DNA of 64,000 nucleotides from Vreelandella populi (GCF_003989825.1 NZ_RZHE01000015.1:434001-498000); one strand, 5' to 3'; positions 1 to 8,942 are shown, counted from the stretch's first letter. Numbers and translations are program-made. The notes: generated from the letters alone by a model not told the origin.

Positions 1-380
1 CTGCGCAGAATGCGCATAAAGGTGGTGCCTGCCAGCAGCTCTTTCTGCCCCCGCTTGCGATGCATGCCCAGCACAATCAACTCGGCCTTCTGCTCGTGGG
101 CCTTACGTACAATCTCTACATGCGGTTCGCCCATCACAGTTTGAATGACCGTTTTGGGTGCTTCCAGGGCGTAATCTTCGCGAATATCCGTCAATGTCGT
201 GGCGATGTCCTCATTGATCGCCTGCTCCAGTTCACGGAGCAGGCGACGCGGTAGGTAAGGATCAAGCACATGCAGGATATCCAGCTGGGCATGCTGAGCA
301 TAGGCAAGGCGCAGCGCCCGAGCGAAGCCAGCGCGGTTGTCGGCAGAAAGGTCGGTGGCAAACACAAATGTGGGGGTCAT
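1..380 (-). CDS. Universal stress protein (UspA family), 3' end outside window
   Basis: The reading frame starts with ATG at 380 and runs off the left edge, giving about 126 residues. It begins MTPTFVFATDLSADNRAG, the usual first beta strand of the UspA fold with the conserved Asp of the nucleotide pocket. Near the cut end it has LIVLGMHRKRGQKELLAGTT, which matches the Gly-rich phosphate-binding loop of ATP-binding Usp proteins (G-x2-G-x9-G-S/T), with a Lys/Arg-rich variation. Such proteins are small cytoplasmic stress and energy-state proteins; the exact role here is unknown. It is followed upstream by thiD on the same strand with about 150 bases between them, so it probably has its own promoter. 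Confidence 0.85.
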   Translation of the reverse strand, partial: MTPTFVFATDLSADNRAGFARALRLAYAQHAQLDILHVLDPYLPRRLLRELEQAINEDIATTLTDIREDYALEAPKTVIQTVMGEPHVEIVRKAHEQKAELIVLGMHRKRGQKELLAGTTFMRILR

Positions 381-533
381 GGCATAACGCTCCTAGAACA
401 AGCCAGGCCTTTGGGTAGTCACACAGACATCCCTCAGCATGGTGGGCGAAGCCCTATCCCGCAAGCTAGCCACTCATTCTAGCTAATCATTTCAGTTGCT
501 CTCTGACCCCCAGCCCTGGCGTTTTTGAACCGC

Positions 534-1355
534 TTACCACCACGCATGAAAATGATGCACAGGCCCGCGTCCTTTGCCCACACTCAGGCGAGCACTGGCT
601 TCTAGCGCCGCATGCAGCCACTTCTTGGCCTCGCCGATCGCCGCTGTGGGCGCATTTGCTGGAGCATCTGTTGGTAGCTTTGCCAGGCATGCGGTAATCG
701 CCGACGATAGCGCGCAGCCGGTGCCGTGCAGGTTTTCGGTCTGGATGCGTGAGGCGGGCAGCCACTCATGCCCGCTCGGTGTGGCCAGCAGATCGGGACA
801 GGTCTCACCGCGCAGATGGCCGCCCTTAAGTACCACATAGGGCGCGCCTAGCCGGGTCAGCCCCGGCAGCATGGCCTCCATAGCGTCCAGGCTTGAAGGC
901 GGCGAGGCATCGAGCAGAACAGCCGCTTCCGGCAGGTTGGGCGTGATCACGTCGGCAAGCGGCACCAGAATATCGCGCACTGCACGAATCCCGGCGTCAT
1001 CGACCAGAACGTCGCCGCTCTTGGCGACCATCACCGGGTCGAGCACGATCCAGCGCGGACGGCGTTTGCCCAGCACCTCGGCGATCACCTCAGCCACTTC
1101 ACGGCTGGCGACCATGCCGATCTTGACGGCATCCAGCTCAACGTCATCCAGCAGGGTTTCAAGCTGTGCACGAATGAAGTCCGCGGGAATCGGATAAACG
1201 CCGCGCACCCCTTGAGTGTTCTGGGCAGTCAACGCGGTGATCACGCTGGTGCCATAGGCCCCCAGCGCTGAAAACGTCTTTAAATCGGCTTGAATGCCGG
1301 CCCCGCCGGAGGGGTCGGAGCCGGCAATTGTCAGTACATTGACGCTTGATGTCAT
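534..1355 (-). CDS. thiD: Hydroxymethylpyrimidine / phosphomethylpyrimidine kinase
   Basis: The 273-residue product is a ribokinase-fold kinase that phosphorylates HMP and then HMP-P in thiamine diphosphate synthesis. Visible landmarks are the N-terminal TIAGSDPSGGAGIQADLK substrate and glycine loop, the VLDPVMVAKSG strand in the middle, and the anion-hole motif HGTGC at about 210-214. Length fits the family (about 265). A strong Shine-Dalgarno (AGGAGG) precedes ATG at 1355. The gene lies 8 bases downstream of the dctM-like gene on the same strand, so the three genes dctQ-dctM-thiD may be one transcript. No other thi gene is nearby. Confidence 0.93.
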   Translation of the reverse strand: MTSSVNVLTIAGSDPSGGAGIQADLKTFSALGAYGTSVITALTAQNTQGVRGVYPIPADFIRAQLETLLDDVELDAVKIGMVASREVAEVIAEVLGKRRPRWIVLDPVMVAKSGDVLVDDAGIRAVRDILVPLADVITPNLPEAAVLLDASPPSSLDAMEAMLPGLTRLGAPYVVLKGGHLRGETCPDLLATPSGHEWLPASRIQTENLHGTGCALSSAITACLAKLPTDAPANAPTAAIGEAKKWLHAALEASARLSVGKGRGPVHHFHAWW

Positions 1356-1363
1356 GACGCCTC

Positions 1364-2779
1364 CTAGATGACCGACGGCAGCCAGGTGGCGAGACCCGGG
1401 AACAGCGCCAGCGCCAGAAGCATCGCCAGCTGCATGAGGATAAACGGAATGACTCCACGGTAGATCGCCGAGGTGGGCACGCTTTGCGGGGTAACACCGC
1501 GCAGATAAAAGAGCGCAAATCCGAACGGAGGCGTCAAAAACGACGTCTGCAGGTTGACGGCGATCATGATGCCGAGCCAGATGGGATCAAGTCCCATGGC
1601 GAGCAGCACCGGGCCGACGATCGGCACCACCACGAAGGTGATCTCGATAAAGTCGAGAATGAAGCCGAGCAGGAAGATCACCAGCATGACCACCAGCGTG
1701 GCGCCGACAACCCCACCCGGCATCGCCTCAAACATATGGGTAACCAGCTCTTCACCGCCAAACGCTCGGAATACCAGCGAAAACAGCGCCGCGCCGATCA
1801 GGATCAAGAACACCATGCTGGTCACCTGGGCGGTAGAGCGCACCACATCGCGCAGCATGGTAAAACTTAACCGCCGGTTGGCCGCAGCCAGCAGTAGCGC
1901 CCCGAATGCGCCCACCGCTGAGGCTTCCGTGGGCGTGGCAAAACCGCCCAAAATCGAGCCCAGCACGGCCACAATCAATAGCACGGGCGGTAAAAGCCCC
2001 TTCAACAGCAGCGGCCAGACGCTGCCGGTGTGGCCCAGCTCCTGCATCAGCGCTTCACGGTCCGCCGCTGGAGCCGCACTGGGTTTCAGCCACGCTACCA
2101 TGAGCAGATAGATGATATAGGCCACTACCAGCAACAGTCCGGGCACCAGCGCGCCGATAAACAGATCGCCCACGGAGAGCGTCTTAGGGCTCCAGGAGCC
2201 CATGGAGAGCTGAGCCTGCTGATAGGCATTGTTAAGTACGTCACCCAACAGCACCAAGGCGATGGAGGGCGGAATAATCTGGCCAAGCGTACCCGTGGCA
2301 CAAATGGTACCGGTCGCCAGCGACGGCGAGTAGCCGCGCTTAAGCATAGTGGGCAGCGAAAGCAGACCCATGGTCACCACCGTCGCCCCGACAATCCCGG
2401 TCGAGGCCGCCAGCAGCATGCCCACCAGCACCACTGCAATGCCCAGGCCGCCGCGCAACGCGCCAAATGCCATGGTCATGGCGTCCAGCAGGGTTTCCGC
2501 TACCCGTGACTTCTCAAGCAGAACGCCCATCAGCACAAACAGGGGCACGGCCAGCAGGGTATTGTTGGTCATGATTCCGTAGATCCGGTTGGGCATGGAG
2601 CTCATCCAGCGCGCCTCAAACGGCACCGGAACGCCCATCGACTGCAGAAGAAACCCTAGCCCGGCAAAGGCCAGCGCCGTACCGGCCAGCGAAAGCGCCA
2701 CCGGATAGCCCAACATCAAGACACCGCATACCGTGGCAAACAGTACCAGCGGCATGCCTTCCAATAGAGTCGCCAGCAC
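1364..2779 (-). CDS. TRAP transporter large permease (DctM family)
   Basis: This 471-residue, very hydrophobic protein has the DctM/SiaM architecture of about twelve membrane segments. Recognisable pieces are TNNTLLAVPLFVLMG near 75-90, the ASTGIVGATVVTMG hairpin, and GQIIPPSIALVLLGD around 175-190. A second matching half contains FGGFATPTEASAVGA-type sequence. DctM is the sodium-coupled transport subunit for organic acids and related solutes. The start is GTG at 2779, overlapping the TAG stop of the small permease gene (TAGTG), which is strong evidence of translational coupling. There is no binding-protein gene beside it, so the substrate cannot be inferred from context. Confidence 0.88.
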   Translation of the reverse strand: MLATLLEGMPLVLFATVCGVLMLGYPVALSLAGTALAFAGLGFLLQSMGVPVPFEARWMSSMPNRIYGIMTNNTLLAVPLFVLMGVLLEKSRVAETLLDAMTMAFGALRGGLGIAVVLVGMLLAASTGIVGATVVTMGLLSLPTMLKRGYSPSLATGTICATGTLGQIIPPSIALVLLGDVLNNAYQQAQLSMGSWSPKTLSVGDLFIGALVPGLLLVVAYIIYLLMVAWLKPSAAPAADREALMQELGHTGSVWPLLLKGLLPPVLLIVAVLGSILGGFATPTEASAVGAFGALLLAAANRRLSFTMLRDVVRSTAQVTSMVFLILIGAALFSLVFRAFGGEELVTHMFEAMPGGVVGATLVVMLVIFLLGFILDFIEITFVVVPIVGPVLLAMGLDPIWLGIMIAVNLQTSFLTPPFGFALFYLRGVTPQSVPTSAIYRGVIPFILMQLAMLLALALFPGLATWLPSVI

Positions 2780-3327
2780 TAGACCATCTCCTCATGTACA
2801 GGGGCGGAACCGGATAGCTTGCCGCGGATAATCAGCACCTGACGGATCAGTTGGGCCACCGCCTGGATCAGCAGCAGGGCGACCATCGCCAGTATCAGAG
2901 ACTTGAGCAGAAATACCGCCGGGATGCCGCCATCGCCCGAGCGCTCCATGATGGCCCAGCTGGTCATTACATAGCGAAAGCTTGAGATGGCAATGAAGGA
3001 GGCCACCGGAACCAGCAGAAACAGCGTACCCAGCAGGTCGATCCAGGCGCGGCCTTTATCTGACATCTTGCGGTAAAAGATATCTACCCGCACGTGGCCA
3101 TCATGGCGCAGCGTCCAGCCGGCCCCCAGCATGAACACGGCGGCGTGCATGTACATCACGGATTCCTGCATCACGATGCTGTTGATACCGAAGATATAGC
3201 GCAGCACGACGATGGCAAACTGAACGACCATCATGATGATCACCAGCCAGGCAATGGCCCGGCCCACTCCCTCAGTCACGCAGTCGAGCCAGCGTAGCAA
3301 GCGCGGCTCATGGGCATTGGCGAGCAT
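2779..3327 (-). CDS. TRAP transporter small permease (DctQ family)
   Basis: The 182-residue protein has four hydrophobic segments, the DctQ pattern, with the family-typical stretch around GAGWTLRHDGHVRVDIFY at about 71-88. It forms the membrane complex with the DctM-like protein encoded immediately downstream, with a one-base overlap. Between this gene and the upstream phosphatase-like gene lies a strong minus-strand hairpin terminator only about 26 bases from the ATG, so its promoter is either inside or upstream of that hairpin, or transcription depends on read-through. The usual periplasmic binding protein gene is absent on both sides. Confidence 0.85.
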   Translation of the reverse strand: MLANAHEPRLLRWLDCVTEGVGRAIAWLVIIMMVVQFAIVVLRYIFGINSIVMQESVMYMHAAVFMLGAGWTLRHDGHVRVDIFYRKMSDKGRAWIDLLGTLFLLVPVASFIAISSFRYVMTSWAIMERSGDGGIPAVFLLKSLILAMVALLLIQAVAQLIRQVLIIRGKLSGSAPVHEEMV

Positions 3328-3352
3328 GTTAAATGTCCTGGAGAAAGAAAAC

Positions 3353-3380
3353 GGCCCAGAATCATCGCTGATTCTGGGCC
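3353..3380 (-). terminator. Rho-independent terminator after the EEP-family gene
   Basis: A perfect 12-bp stem (arms 3353-3364 and 3369-3380, loop TCGC) is followed on the minus strand by GTTTTCTTTC. It sits between the end of the EEP gene at 3433 and the dctQ start at 3327. It might also act as an attenuator for the TRAP genes because it is so close to their start. Confidence 0.75.
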
Positions 3381-3432
3381 GAACGTCATCCCCTAAGCTC
3401 GCTTGTGCGACGTTTTATTGCCTATAAGCGAC

Positions 3433-4269
3433 TCAGGAATTAGGAGGCGTTGCGTTTTCAATAGCTAACAGGCAGGCCGCCGGAAGCGGCAAATCCACTG
3501 CAATCGGCAGATGATCGGAAAACAGATGATCCATTACCCGAACCTCAGCGGCTTCCAGGGTCTGCGACAACAGAATATGATCAAGCGCGCGGCGCGGCTG
3601 CCAGGAGGGATAACTGAGCAGCGGCTTGACCGGATGCAACGGCAGCGAAGTGCTGAAACGCTCGTGGGCATGCAACTGGTCCGGGGTGCAGTTAAGATCC
3701 CCCATCACCACCACATGACGCAGCGGCTCGATAATATCGCTCAGGTAGTTGAGCTGGCGCACCCGCCCCCGGTGACTAAGCGCAAGGTGCGCCACAAAGA
3801 TATGCAGAGCATCCGGCCCGTTGCCAAACCGCACATGGATAGCGCCACGCCCCGGCAGCGTACCGGGCAGGCGGTGCTCTTCGATCTTGGTGGGCACCAG
3901 ACGCGAAAGCAGCCCATTACTGTGCTGGGCAACACGCCCAAGGTTGCGGTTTAGCTGCTTGAAGTAGTGCGGAAAACCGGCCTTGGCCGCCAGGTATTCG
4001 ACTTGGTTGATACGCCCGGTGCGAAAGCTTCCGCCGTCAGCTTCCTGCAGGCCCACCACGTCAAACTGACCCAGCACGTCACCCATGATATCCAGGCGCT
4101 TGACGCGTTGCGGGTTGGGCAGAAAGTGCTGCCAGCTACGAGTAACGTAGTGATGATAAGCAGACGTTTGTATCCCTACCTGCAAATTGAATGTGAGCAG
4201 GCGAAGGTGCCCCCGTTCGCGCAGAGGCAATGCCCCGGATCCCTGGTTCATCGCTGTCGTATCGACCAT
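3433..4269 (-). CDS. Endonuclease/exonuclease/phosphatase family protein
   Basis: The 278-residue protein carries the ordered motifs of the EEP (DNase I/ExoIII-like) fold: LTFNLQVG near 25, GLQEADG with the metal-binding Glu near 75, HLALSHRGR, GDLNCTP near 190, and the C-terminal RALDHILLS and SDHLPIAVDL with the catalytic Asp-His pair. Family members hydrolyse phosphodiesters in nucleic acids, lipids or cyclic nucleotides; the substrate here is not evident. In pseudomonads a gene of this family also sits beside dsbA and cytochrome c4, so the neighbourhood is ancestral. The start at 4269 (ATG) is the first in frame; a later ATG at residue 7 is possible. Confidence 0.85.
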   Translation of the reverse strand: MVDTTAMNQGSGALPLRERGHLRLLTFNLQVGIQTSAYHHYVTRSWQHFLPNPQRVKRLDIMGDVLGQFDVVGLQEADGGSFRTGRINQVEYLAAKAGFPHYFKQLNRNLGRVAQHSNGLLSRLVPTKIEEHRLPGTLPGRGAIHVRFGNGPDALHIFVAHLALSHRGRVRQLNYLSDIIEPLRHVVVMGDLNCTPDQLHAHERFSTSLPLHPVKPLLSYPSWQPRRALDHILLSQTLEAAEVRVMDHLFSDHLPIAVDLPLPAACLLAIENATPPNS

Positions 4270-4296
4270 CTGCTTATCACCTGATTCCTTGGTTAC

Positions 4297-4935
4297 TTAC
4301 CCTTCCTGAGCACGTTCCTCACGTACACGTTCAATCAGCGCTTCGGCTACTTGAGGCATGTTTTCAAGACTGCCTGCAGTGCTGGGCGTGATGACATAAC
4401 GGCCGTCTACGATCAGTGCAGGCACGCCCATCAGGCGCATCTCACGCATACGGCTATTAGCCTTGTTGACGTCGCTACGCACGTTGAAGGAAGTCAGCGC
4501 CTTTTTAGCGTCCTCTTCACTTACCCCGTAATTGGCAAAAAATTCGGCAATCTCGTCGGAATCCGTCAGCTTGCGGCCGTCCTGATGGATCGCGTCAAAG
4601 AAATCGGCGTGCAGATCTTCTTCAATACCCAGTGATTGTGCGGCATAAAAGGCATTCGCGTGAATATTCCAGTTACCGCCCATGGTTGCGGGCATATGCA
4701 CAACGCTTACATCATCTTCCAGCGTTTCATACCATTCGCTGACCGGGGTTTGCAGACGGTAGCAGTGCGGGCAGCCAAACCAGAACACTTCGGTCACTTC
4801 AATCTGATCATCATCTACCTGAGTCGCCACCGGCGGATCCAGCAGCGTATAGTCCTGGCCTTCAACCAATTCCTGCGCACTGACAGCCGCCGAAAGACCT
4901 AAACCGGCCATCGCAACCATTAACGTTTTGAACAT
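4297..4935 (-). CDS. dsbA: Thiol:disulfide interchange protein DsbA
   Basis: This 212-residue periplasmic oxidase introduces disulfide bonds into exported proteins. A Sec signal peptide is clear (hydrophobic core at 5-18, AxA-type cleavage before QELVEG). The thioredoxin-fold active site FWFGCPHCYRLQ puts the redox pair at Cys55 and Cys58 with the DsbA-typical Pro-His dipeptide. The cis-proline loop is MGVPALIVDG. A Shine-Dalgarno GGAG lies about 10 bases before the ATG at 4935. It is downstream of cytochrome c4 on the same strand, as in Pseudomonas. Confidence 0.95.
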   Translation of the reverse strand: MFKTLMVAMAGLGLSAAVSAQELVEGQDYTLLDPPVATQVDDDQIEVTEVFWFGCPHCYRLQTPVSEWYETLEDDVSVVHMPATMGGNWNIHANAFYAAQSLGIEEDLHADFFDAIHQDGRKLTDSDEIAEFFANYGVSEEDAKKALTSFNVRSDVNKANSRMREMRLMGVPALIVDGRYVITPSTAGSLENMPQVAEALIERVREERAQEG

Positions 4936-5022
4936 AGCGACAATTCTCCAAAGGGTAAGCGGAAGCTGAGACTGCTAATAACGCTATCAGGTTCCCTCGC
5001 CAATAGAAAAGGGAATTACCGA

Positions 5023-5052
5023 CTCAGCCTATTAATACTCAGCTTATTAATA
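5023..5052. repeat. 15-bp tandem duplication at the end of the cytochrome c4 gene
   Basis: Two adjacent copies of CTCAGCCTATTAATA (5023-5037 and 5038-5052, one mismatch) span the stop codon of the cytochrome c4 gene. This looks like a recent replication-slippage duplication of the last codons and the start of the spacer. It does not change the reading frame because the added copy lies after the stop. Confidence 0.7.
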
Positions 5053-5676
5053 CAGCCCAAAGAGGTAGTTAGCCACGGCCTGACGGTCATCATCGTTCAG
5101 CTTGGCGGCAATATCGTTCATGCTGCCGCTGGGGTCGTTAACTCGCTCACCTGAGGCAAACGCACGCAGGGCTGCCTGGGTATAGGCCGGGTGCTGACCC
5201 GCGAGTGCTGGATACACGGCGCTGCCAATGCCTGCCCCGGTGGGTGTGTGGCAAGCACTGCATGCAGGTATGCCAAGTGCCCTGTCGCCCGCCCGGTAAA
5301 GCGTTTCGCCCCGCACGAGCTGCTCCGCAGCATCGTCACTGACCTGGCCCAGATTGGCCTCCTGCTCTGCGTAATAGGCGGCTACGTCCCAGGCGTCCTG
5401 GTCGGAAAAGTCGCTCACCATGCCCATCATCTGCGGCACAATGCGCTCTTCATCGCGAATATCCATGATCTGCTTGGCAAGATAGGACACCTGTTGGCCC
5501 GCCAGATGGGGAAAAACGTCGGCTGGGCTGATACCGGCCTGGCCATGACAGGCCGCGCAGGTCTGGGCTTTCTGTTGGCCCACCGCCGCGTCCGCTTCTT
5601 GCAGCTCTTGGGGCTGTGCATGCGCAATGCCGGTAACACTTACGATAATCGTTAAACCTGCCAGCAGTACTTTCAT
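5047..5676 (-). CDS. Diheme cytochrome c4
   Basis: A 209-residue exported protein with a signal peptide (about 1-20, cleavage after AHA) and two class I cytochrome c domains. The heme-binding motifs are CAACH at 40-44 and CSACH at 139-143, each followed by a Met-containing region that can give the sixth ligand (MMGMVSD near 83-89; MNDIAAKL near the end). Cytochrome c4 passes electrons in the periplasm or at the membrane to terminal oxidases. The gene is divergent from engB with about 275 bases between, an arrangement known from Pseudomonas. Confidence 0.93.
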   Translation of the reverse strand: MKVLLAGLTIIVSVTGIAHAQPQELQEADAAVGQQKAQTCAACHGQAGISPADVFPHLAGQQVSYLAKQIMDIRDEERIVPQMMGMVSDFSDQDAWDVAAYYAEQEANLGQVSDDAAEQLVRGETLYRAGDRALGIPACSACHTPTGAGIGSAVYPALAGQHPAYTQAALRAFASGERVNDPSGSMNDIAAKLNDDDRQAVANYLFGLY

Positions 5677-5952
5677 GACGACTCACTAATCTCTTGAATG
5701 ATAAAGAACTCCTACCTCATCCAGGCGAGCTTCTTTTTACTTACGGGTAGATAAGCCACCCGAACAGCGTGCTGATTAGTCGCTGTTGGCTTGGGCGCGG
5801 TGGTACACTAGCGCTCCAGGTCACAGGTATTCCCGCTTTTTACGCAACGTTTGACCTGACTGACGGGGTAATTCGTCGCAGTGCGGCTTGCCATGTCATT
5901 ATACGCGTGGTTAACGCAGACTGTTTATTGGTTCGATTTCAGGATTTTTTCC

Positions 5953-6594
5953 ATGTCCACCCCTCAAGATAGCCCCGTCGCTCGGCTGAACTACCCAACC
6001 GCCAGCTTTATTATCAGTGCCCCTACCTTGGCTACCTGCCCGGATGACACGGGTGCTGAAGTGGCATTTGCCGGCCGCTCAAACGCGGGCAAATCAAGTG
6101 CGATCAACGCGTTAACCCAGCAAAAAGCGCTGGCGCGCACCTCGCGCACGCCTGGTCGTACCCAGTTGATCAACTTTTTCAGCGTCATGAACGATGACTC
6201 ACGCCGCCTGGTTGACCTACCTGGCTACGGCTACGCTAAGGTGCCCGAGGCCGTCAAGCTTGAATGGCAGCAGCACCTCTCTGACTACCTGCGCGGCCGT
6301 TTCAGCCTGCGTGGCCTGGTGCTGTTGATGGACGTTCGCCACCCCTTGACCGAATTTGACCAGATGATGCTCAGCTATGCCGACAAGCGCAATATGCCAG
6401 TGCATATCCTGCTGACCAAATCCGACAAGCTTAAAAAAGGCCCGGCGAGCGCCGCCTTGCAAAAGGTTCGCTCACAGTTGAAAGAGTGGGAAGACTTGGT
6501 CTCGGTTCAGCTGTTCTCATCGCTCAAACGTGATGGGGTCGACACGCTCTCACAGAAACTTGACCAGTGGCTGCACACGCCTGAGTCCGAGTAA
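5953..6594 (+). CDS. engB: Ribosome biogenesis GTP-binding protein EngB/YihA
   Basis: This essential small GTPase helps 50S ribosomal subunit assembly. With the start at ATG 5953 the product has 213 residues, normal for the family; in-frame ATG codons further upstream would add a 24-residue extension with no family counterpart. G motifs are clear: G1 GRSNAGKSS at 41-49, G3 DLPGYG at 88-93, G4 TKSD at 155-158, and SSLK as G5 near the end. It faces the yigB-like gene tail to tail with only 5 bases between the stops. Confidence 0.94.
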   Translation: MSTPQDSPVARLNYPTASFIISAPTLATCPDDTGAEVAFAGRSNAGKSSAINALTQQKALARTSRTPGRTQLINFFSVMNDDSRRLVDLPGYGYAKVPEAVKLEWQQHLSDYLRGRFSLRGLVLLMDVRHPLTEFDQMMLSYADKRNMPVHILLTKSDKLKKGPASAALQKVRSQLKEWEDLVSVQLFSSLKRDGVDTLSQKLDQWLHTPESE

Positions 6595-6599
6595 GAAGG

Positions 6600-7331
6600 T
6601 TAGCCGTCCAGCCGTTCAAGTATCGCAGGCAGCTCCTTGATATGCGCAATGCGATGCACCCGGGGCGGCAGCACCTGATCGTCATCACTTGAGACCCATA
6701 CCGCGTGCATGCCGAGCTGCTGAGCGGGCAGTATATCCTCTGCCCAGGAGTCACCTACATGCATGGCGTGCTCAGGTGCCACATCAAGCTTGGCAAGTGC
6801 CGTTAAAAAGGGCGTGTGATCCGGTTTGGGAGCCAGCAACTCGCCAGCCGCAATGGCCACCGGAAAGTACGCCGCCAGGGGCTGGCGCTTCAAGTGAATA
6901 TTACCGTTGGTGATGGCGGCAAGCTGATAACGTTCGCTAAGCGCCGCCAGCAACCCGGCAGCCTCCGGGTGGGGCGTTACCTGAATACGCAGGCGATGAA
7001 ACTCGTTCATGGCCGCCGCCGCCCACAGGATAGCCGCACTGCGCGGCAGATCTTCAGCTTCCAGCTGGGCTTCCAGAGCACGCAGGCGCAGCCAGGTGAA
7101 GTCACCGCGACGCTCGGGCACATCCTTGGCAAACTGCTGGCGGCGCGCCAGGTAGTCCTGTAACCCCGCCTCATAGCCAAGTGCAAGCGGCGCCTCCTGG
7201 CGCGTGGCGCGCCACATGCCAAGCGCTTCCAGCAGCCACGCGTAGTGGCCCTCTTCCGTGCGCAGCATGACGCCGTGGTTGTCCCAAAGCGTATCGTCTA
7301 GATCAAAGGTGATGGCTTGCAGTGCTGTCAT
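6600..7331 (-). CDS. yigB: HAD-superfamily hydrolase, YigB-like phosphatase
   Basis: The 243-residue protein has all four haloacid dehalogenase motifs: I ITFDLDDTLWDN at 7-18 (nucleophile and acid Asp), II ITNGN, III Lys in LLAPKPDHT, and IV HVGDSWAEDILPA. A cap domain lies between motifs I and II, as in the FMN/pyrimidine phosphatases. In E. coli yigB follows xerC and dephosphorylates a riboflavin precursor and FMN; the same neighbour relation is kept here, with the ATG overlapping the xerC stop (ATGA). The substrate assignment rests on that synteny and is therefore tentative. Confidence 0.85.
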   Translation of the reverse strand: MTALQAITFDLDDTLWDNHGVMLRTEEGHYAWLLEALGMWRATRQEAPLALGYEAGLQDYLARRQQFAKDVPERRGDFTWLRLRALEAQLEAEDLPRSAAILWAAAAMNEFHRLRIQVTPHPEAAGLLAALSERYQLAAITNGNIHLKRQPLAAYFPVAIAAGELLAPKPDHTPFLTALAKLDVAPEHAMHVGDSWAEDILPAQQLGMHAVWVSSDDDQVLPPRVHRIAHIKELPAILERLDG

Positions 7332-8239
7332 GGTTTGCTTCCGGATAGACCGCGTTTGGCACGTGGGTGGGCGGCGTCGTAGCTGGTGGCAAGGTGCTGC
7401 CAGTCCAGCCGTGTATACACCTGCGTGGTGGAAAGATTGGCGTGGCCCAAAAGCTCTTGCACCGCGCGCAGATCCTGGCTGGATTCGAGCAGATGGCTGG
7501 CAAAGGAGTGGCGCAGCCGGTGCGGGTGCAGATGCTCAGGCAGACCTCGAGTAATCGAGAGCTGAGCAAGGCGCTTCTGGATGGCCCTGTGGCCTAGACG
7601 GCGGCCCTGCTGCCCGACAAACAGCGCGGTTTCAGCGTCCACCGCCATGCCGGCCCGGCAGGTCAGCCAGTCGGCCAGCGCCTGCTGGGCACGTCGCCCG
7701 ACGGGTACCTGACGCGGCTTGCTGCCCTTGCCGATCACACGCACGCGGCTTGCCTGCAAGTCGTGGAGATCAAGCGCGGCAAGCTCCGCCAGGCGTAGCC
7801 CGCTGGAGTAGAAAAGCTCGAGCATTGCCTGATCGCGCACCGCCAGGGGCGAGCCGTCATGAGGGCTGTCCAGAAACTGGGCCAGCGCATCGACATCTAC
7901 CGGGCGTGGCAGGTGGCTAGGCTGCTTGGGCGTGCGTAGAAGCCCCACCGGGTTATCGGCCAGAATACCCTGCTTGATGAGATAGTCGGCAAACCGGGAA
8001 AGCGCAGCCCGGCGGCGGGCCAGGCTACGTGCCCCAAGCCCGCGGCTGCGCTCAGCCCCCAGGAAGGTGCGCAGCAGCGCGGTATCCAGAGCTGCCGGGT
8101 CGTGCACCTCGCGCTGCTCGGCAAACCGGCACAGAGCGCTCAGGTCCTGCTGATAGGCCGCCACGGTAGCCGGGCTTGCATGACGGGCCAACGCATCGAG
8201 ATAACTTGCCACCGAGGCTGCCAGTGCCGACTCAGCCAT
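7328..8239 (-). CDS. xerC: Site-specific tyrosine recombinase XerC
   Basis: The 303-residue protein has the N-terminal core-binding SAM-like domain (about 1-100) and a C-terminal catalytic domain. Catalytic residues are visible: Arg in SSGLRLAEL, Lys in VIGKGSKPR, His-x-x-Arg in HRLRHSFASH, His in LGHANLSTTQ and Tyr in QVYTRLDW. XerC acts with XerD at dif to resolve chromosome dimers. It overlaps the DUF484 gene by 8 bases at its start and yigB at its stop, so the set is translationally coupled, as in E. coli and Pseudomonas. Confidence 0.95.
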   Translation of the reverse strand: MAESALAASVASYLDALARHASPATVAAYQQDLSALCRFAEQREVHDPAALDTALLRTFLGAERSRGLGARSLARRRAALSRFADYLIKQGILADNPVGLLRTPKQPSHLPRPVDVDALAQFLDSPHDGSPLAVRDQAMLELFYSSGLRLAELAALDLHDLQASRVRVIGKGSKPRQVPVGRRAQQALADWLTCRAGMAVDAETALFVGQQGRRLGHRAIQKRLAQLSITRGLPEHLHPHRLRHSFASHLLESSQDLRAVQELLGHANLSTTQVYTRLDWQHLATSYDAAHPRAKRGLSGSKP

Positions 8240-8942
8240 GCTGTTCCAGACGAATCAGCAGTCGCGCCACGATATCGCCCAGATACTCGGTAAATAGTGT
8301 ATCCATGCTGGCGCGATAGCTTTCCGGGTTGGGACTGGCAAGCAGCAGATAGCCCAGCGACTCTCCTGCTGAAAGCCGCGAAATGGCGCAGGAGCCCGCC
8401 TTGCGCGGGGGCTTGGTGTGCGGCAACAGGCATTTCCAGTCGCTAACGCTCAGCTTGGCACAGCGGCTGGTCTTGCCATCCAGCAAAGCAGCAAGGCGCG
8501 CGCTGGCGTGCTGATCCAATACGTGACGCGGCGGCTGAGGCAGCGCCGGTTCACTGTCGCTTAGCGTGGCCGGGCACCACAGCGCCATGGCTGGCGTATC
8601 AAAACGCTCATTCAACTGAGTGGCCAGGGCCTGGGCCAGGGCGTCACGGTTATCAGCCTCGACCAGCGCCACAAGGGTTTCGCGCAGGCGCCGGTATTGG
8701 GCTTCGTTGTGCCGGGCGGTTTCCAGCAGATGCTCTAGGCGATCTTCCGCCGTTTCCGCTCTCTGGCGCAGATCCAGCACCAGCCGTTCAAGCAGCGAGA
8801 CCGCGCCATCAATATGCGGATGGGGGACTTTAAGCTGCTGCAGCAATCCTTCACGACCAACAAAAAAATCGGGATGACGGGCAAGCCAAAATGCTACCTG
8901 GTCTGGATCGAGCGTCTTGCGCGGTTCAGGGGCTTGAGACAT
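8232..8942 (-). CDS. DUF484 family protein (YigA-like)
   Basis: A 236-residue cytoplasmic protein of the DUF484 family, which has a GAF-like fold and is nearly always encoded between dapF and xerC. The N-terminal section VAFWLARHPDFFVGREGLLQQLKVPHP (quoted positions about 16-42) is the family hallmark, followed by a coiled-coil-like stretch at about 48-95 and a GAF-like C-terminal half. Its molecular function is not established. It starts 37 bases after dapF ends and runs into xerC. Confidence 0.85.
   Translation of the reverse strand: MSQAPEPRKTLDPDQVAFWLARHPDFFVGREGLLQQLKVPHPHIDGAVSLLERLVLDLRQRAETAEDRLEHLLETARHNEAQYRRLRETLVALVEADNRDALAQALATQLNERFDTPAMALWCPATLSDSEPALPQPPRHVLDQHASARLAALLDGKTSRCAKLSVSDWKCLLPHTKPPRKAGSCAISRLSAGESLGYLLLASPNPESYRASMDTLFTEYLGDIVARLLIRLEQHG

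Noticed and set aside
5881-5952. A 24-residue N-terminal extension of EngB
   Set aside because: The extra residues do not fit the family, and the ATG at 5953 gives the standard length and start.
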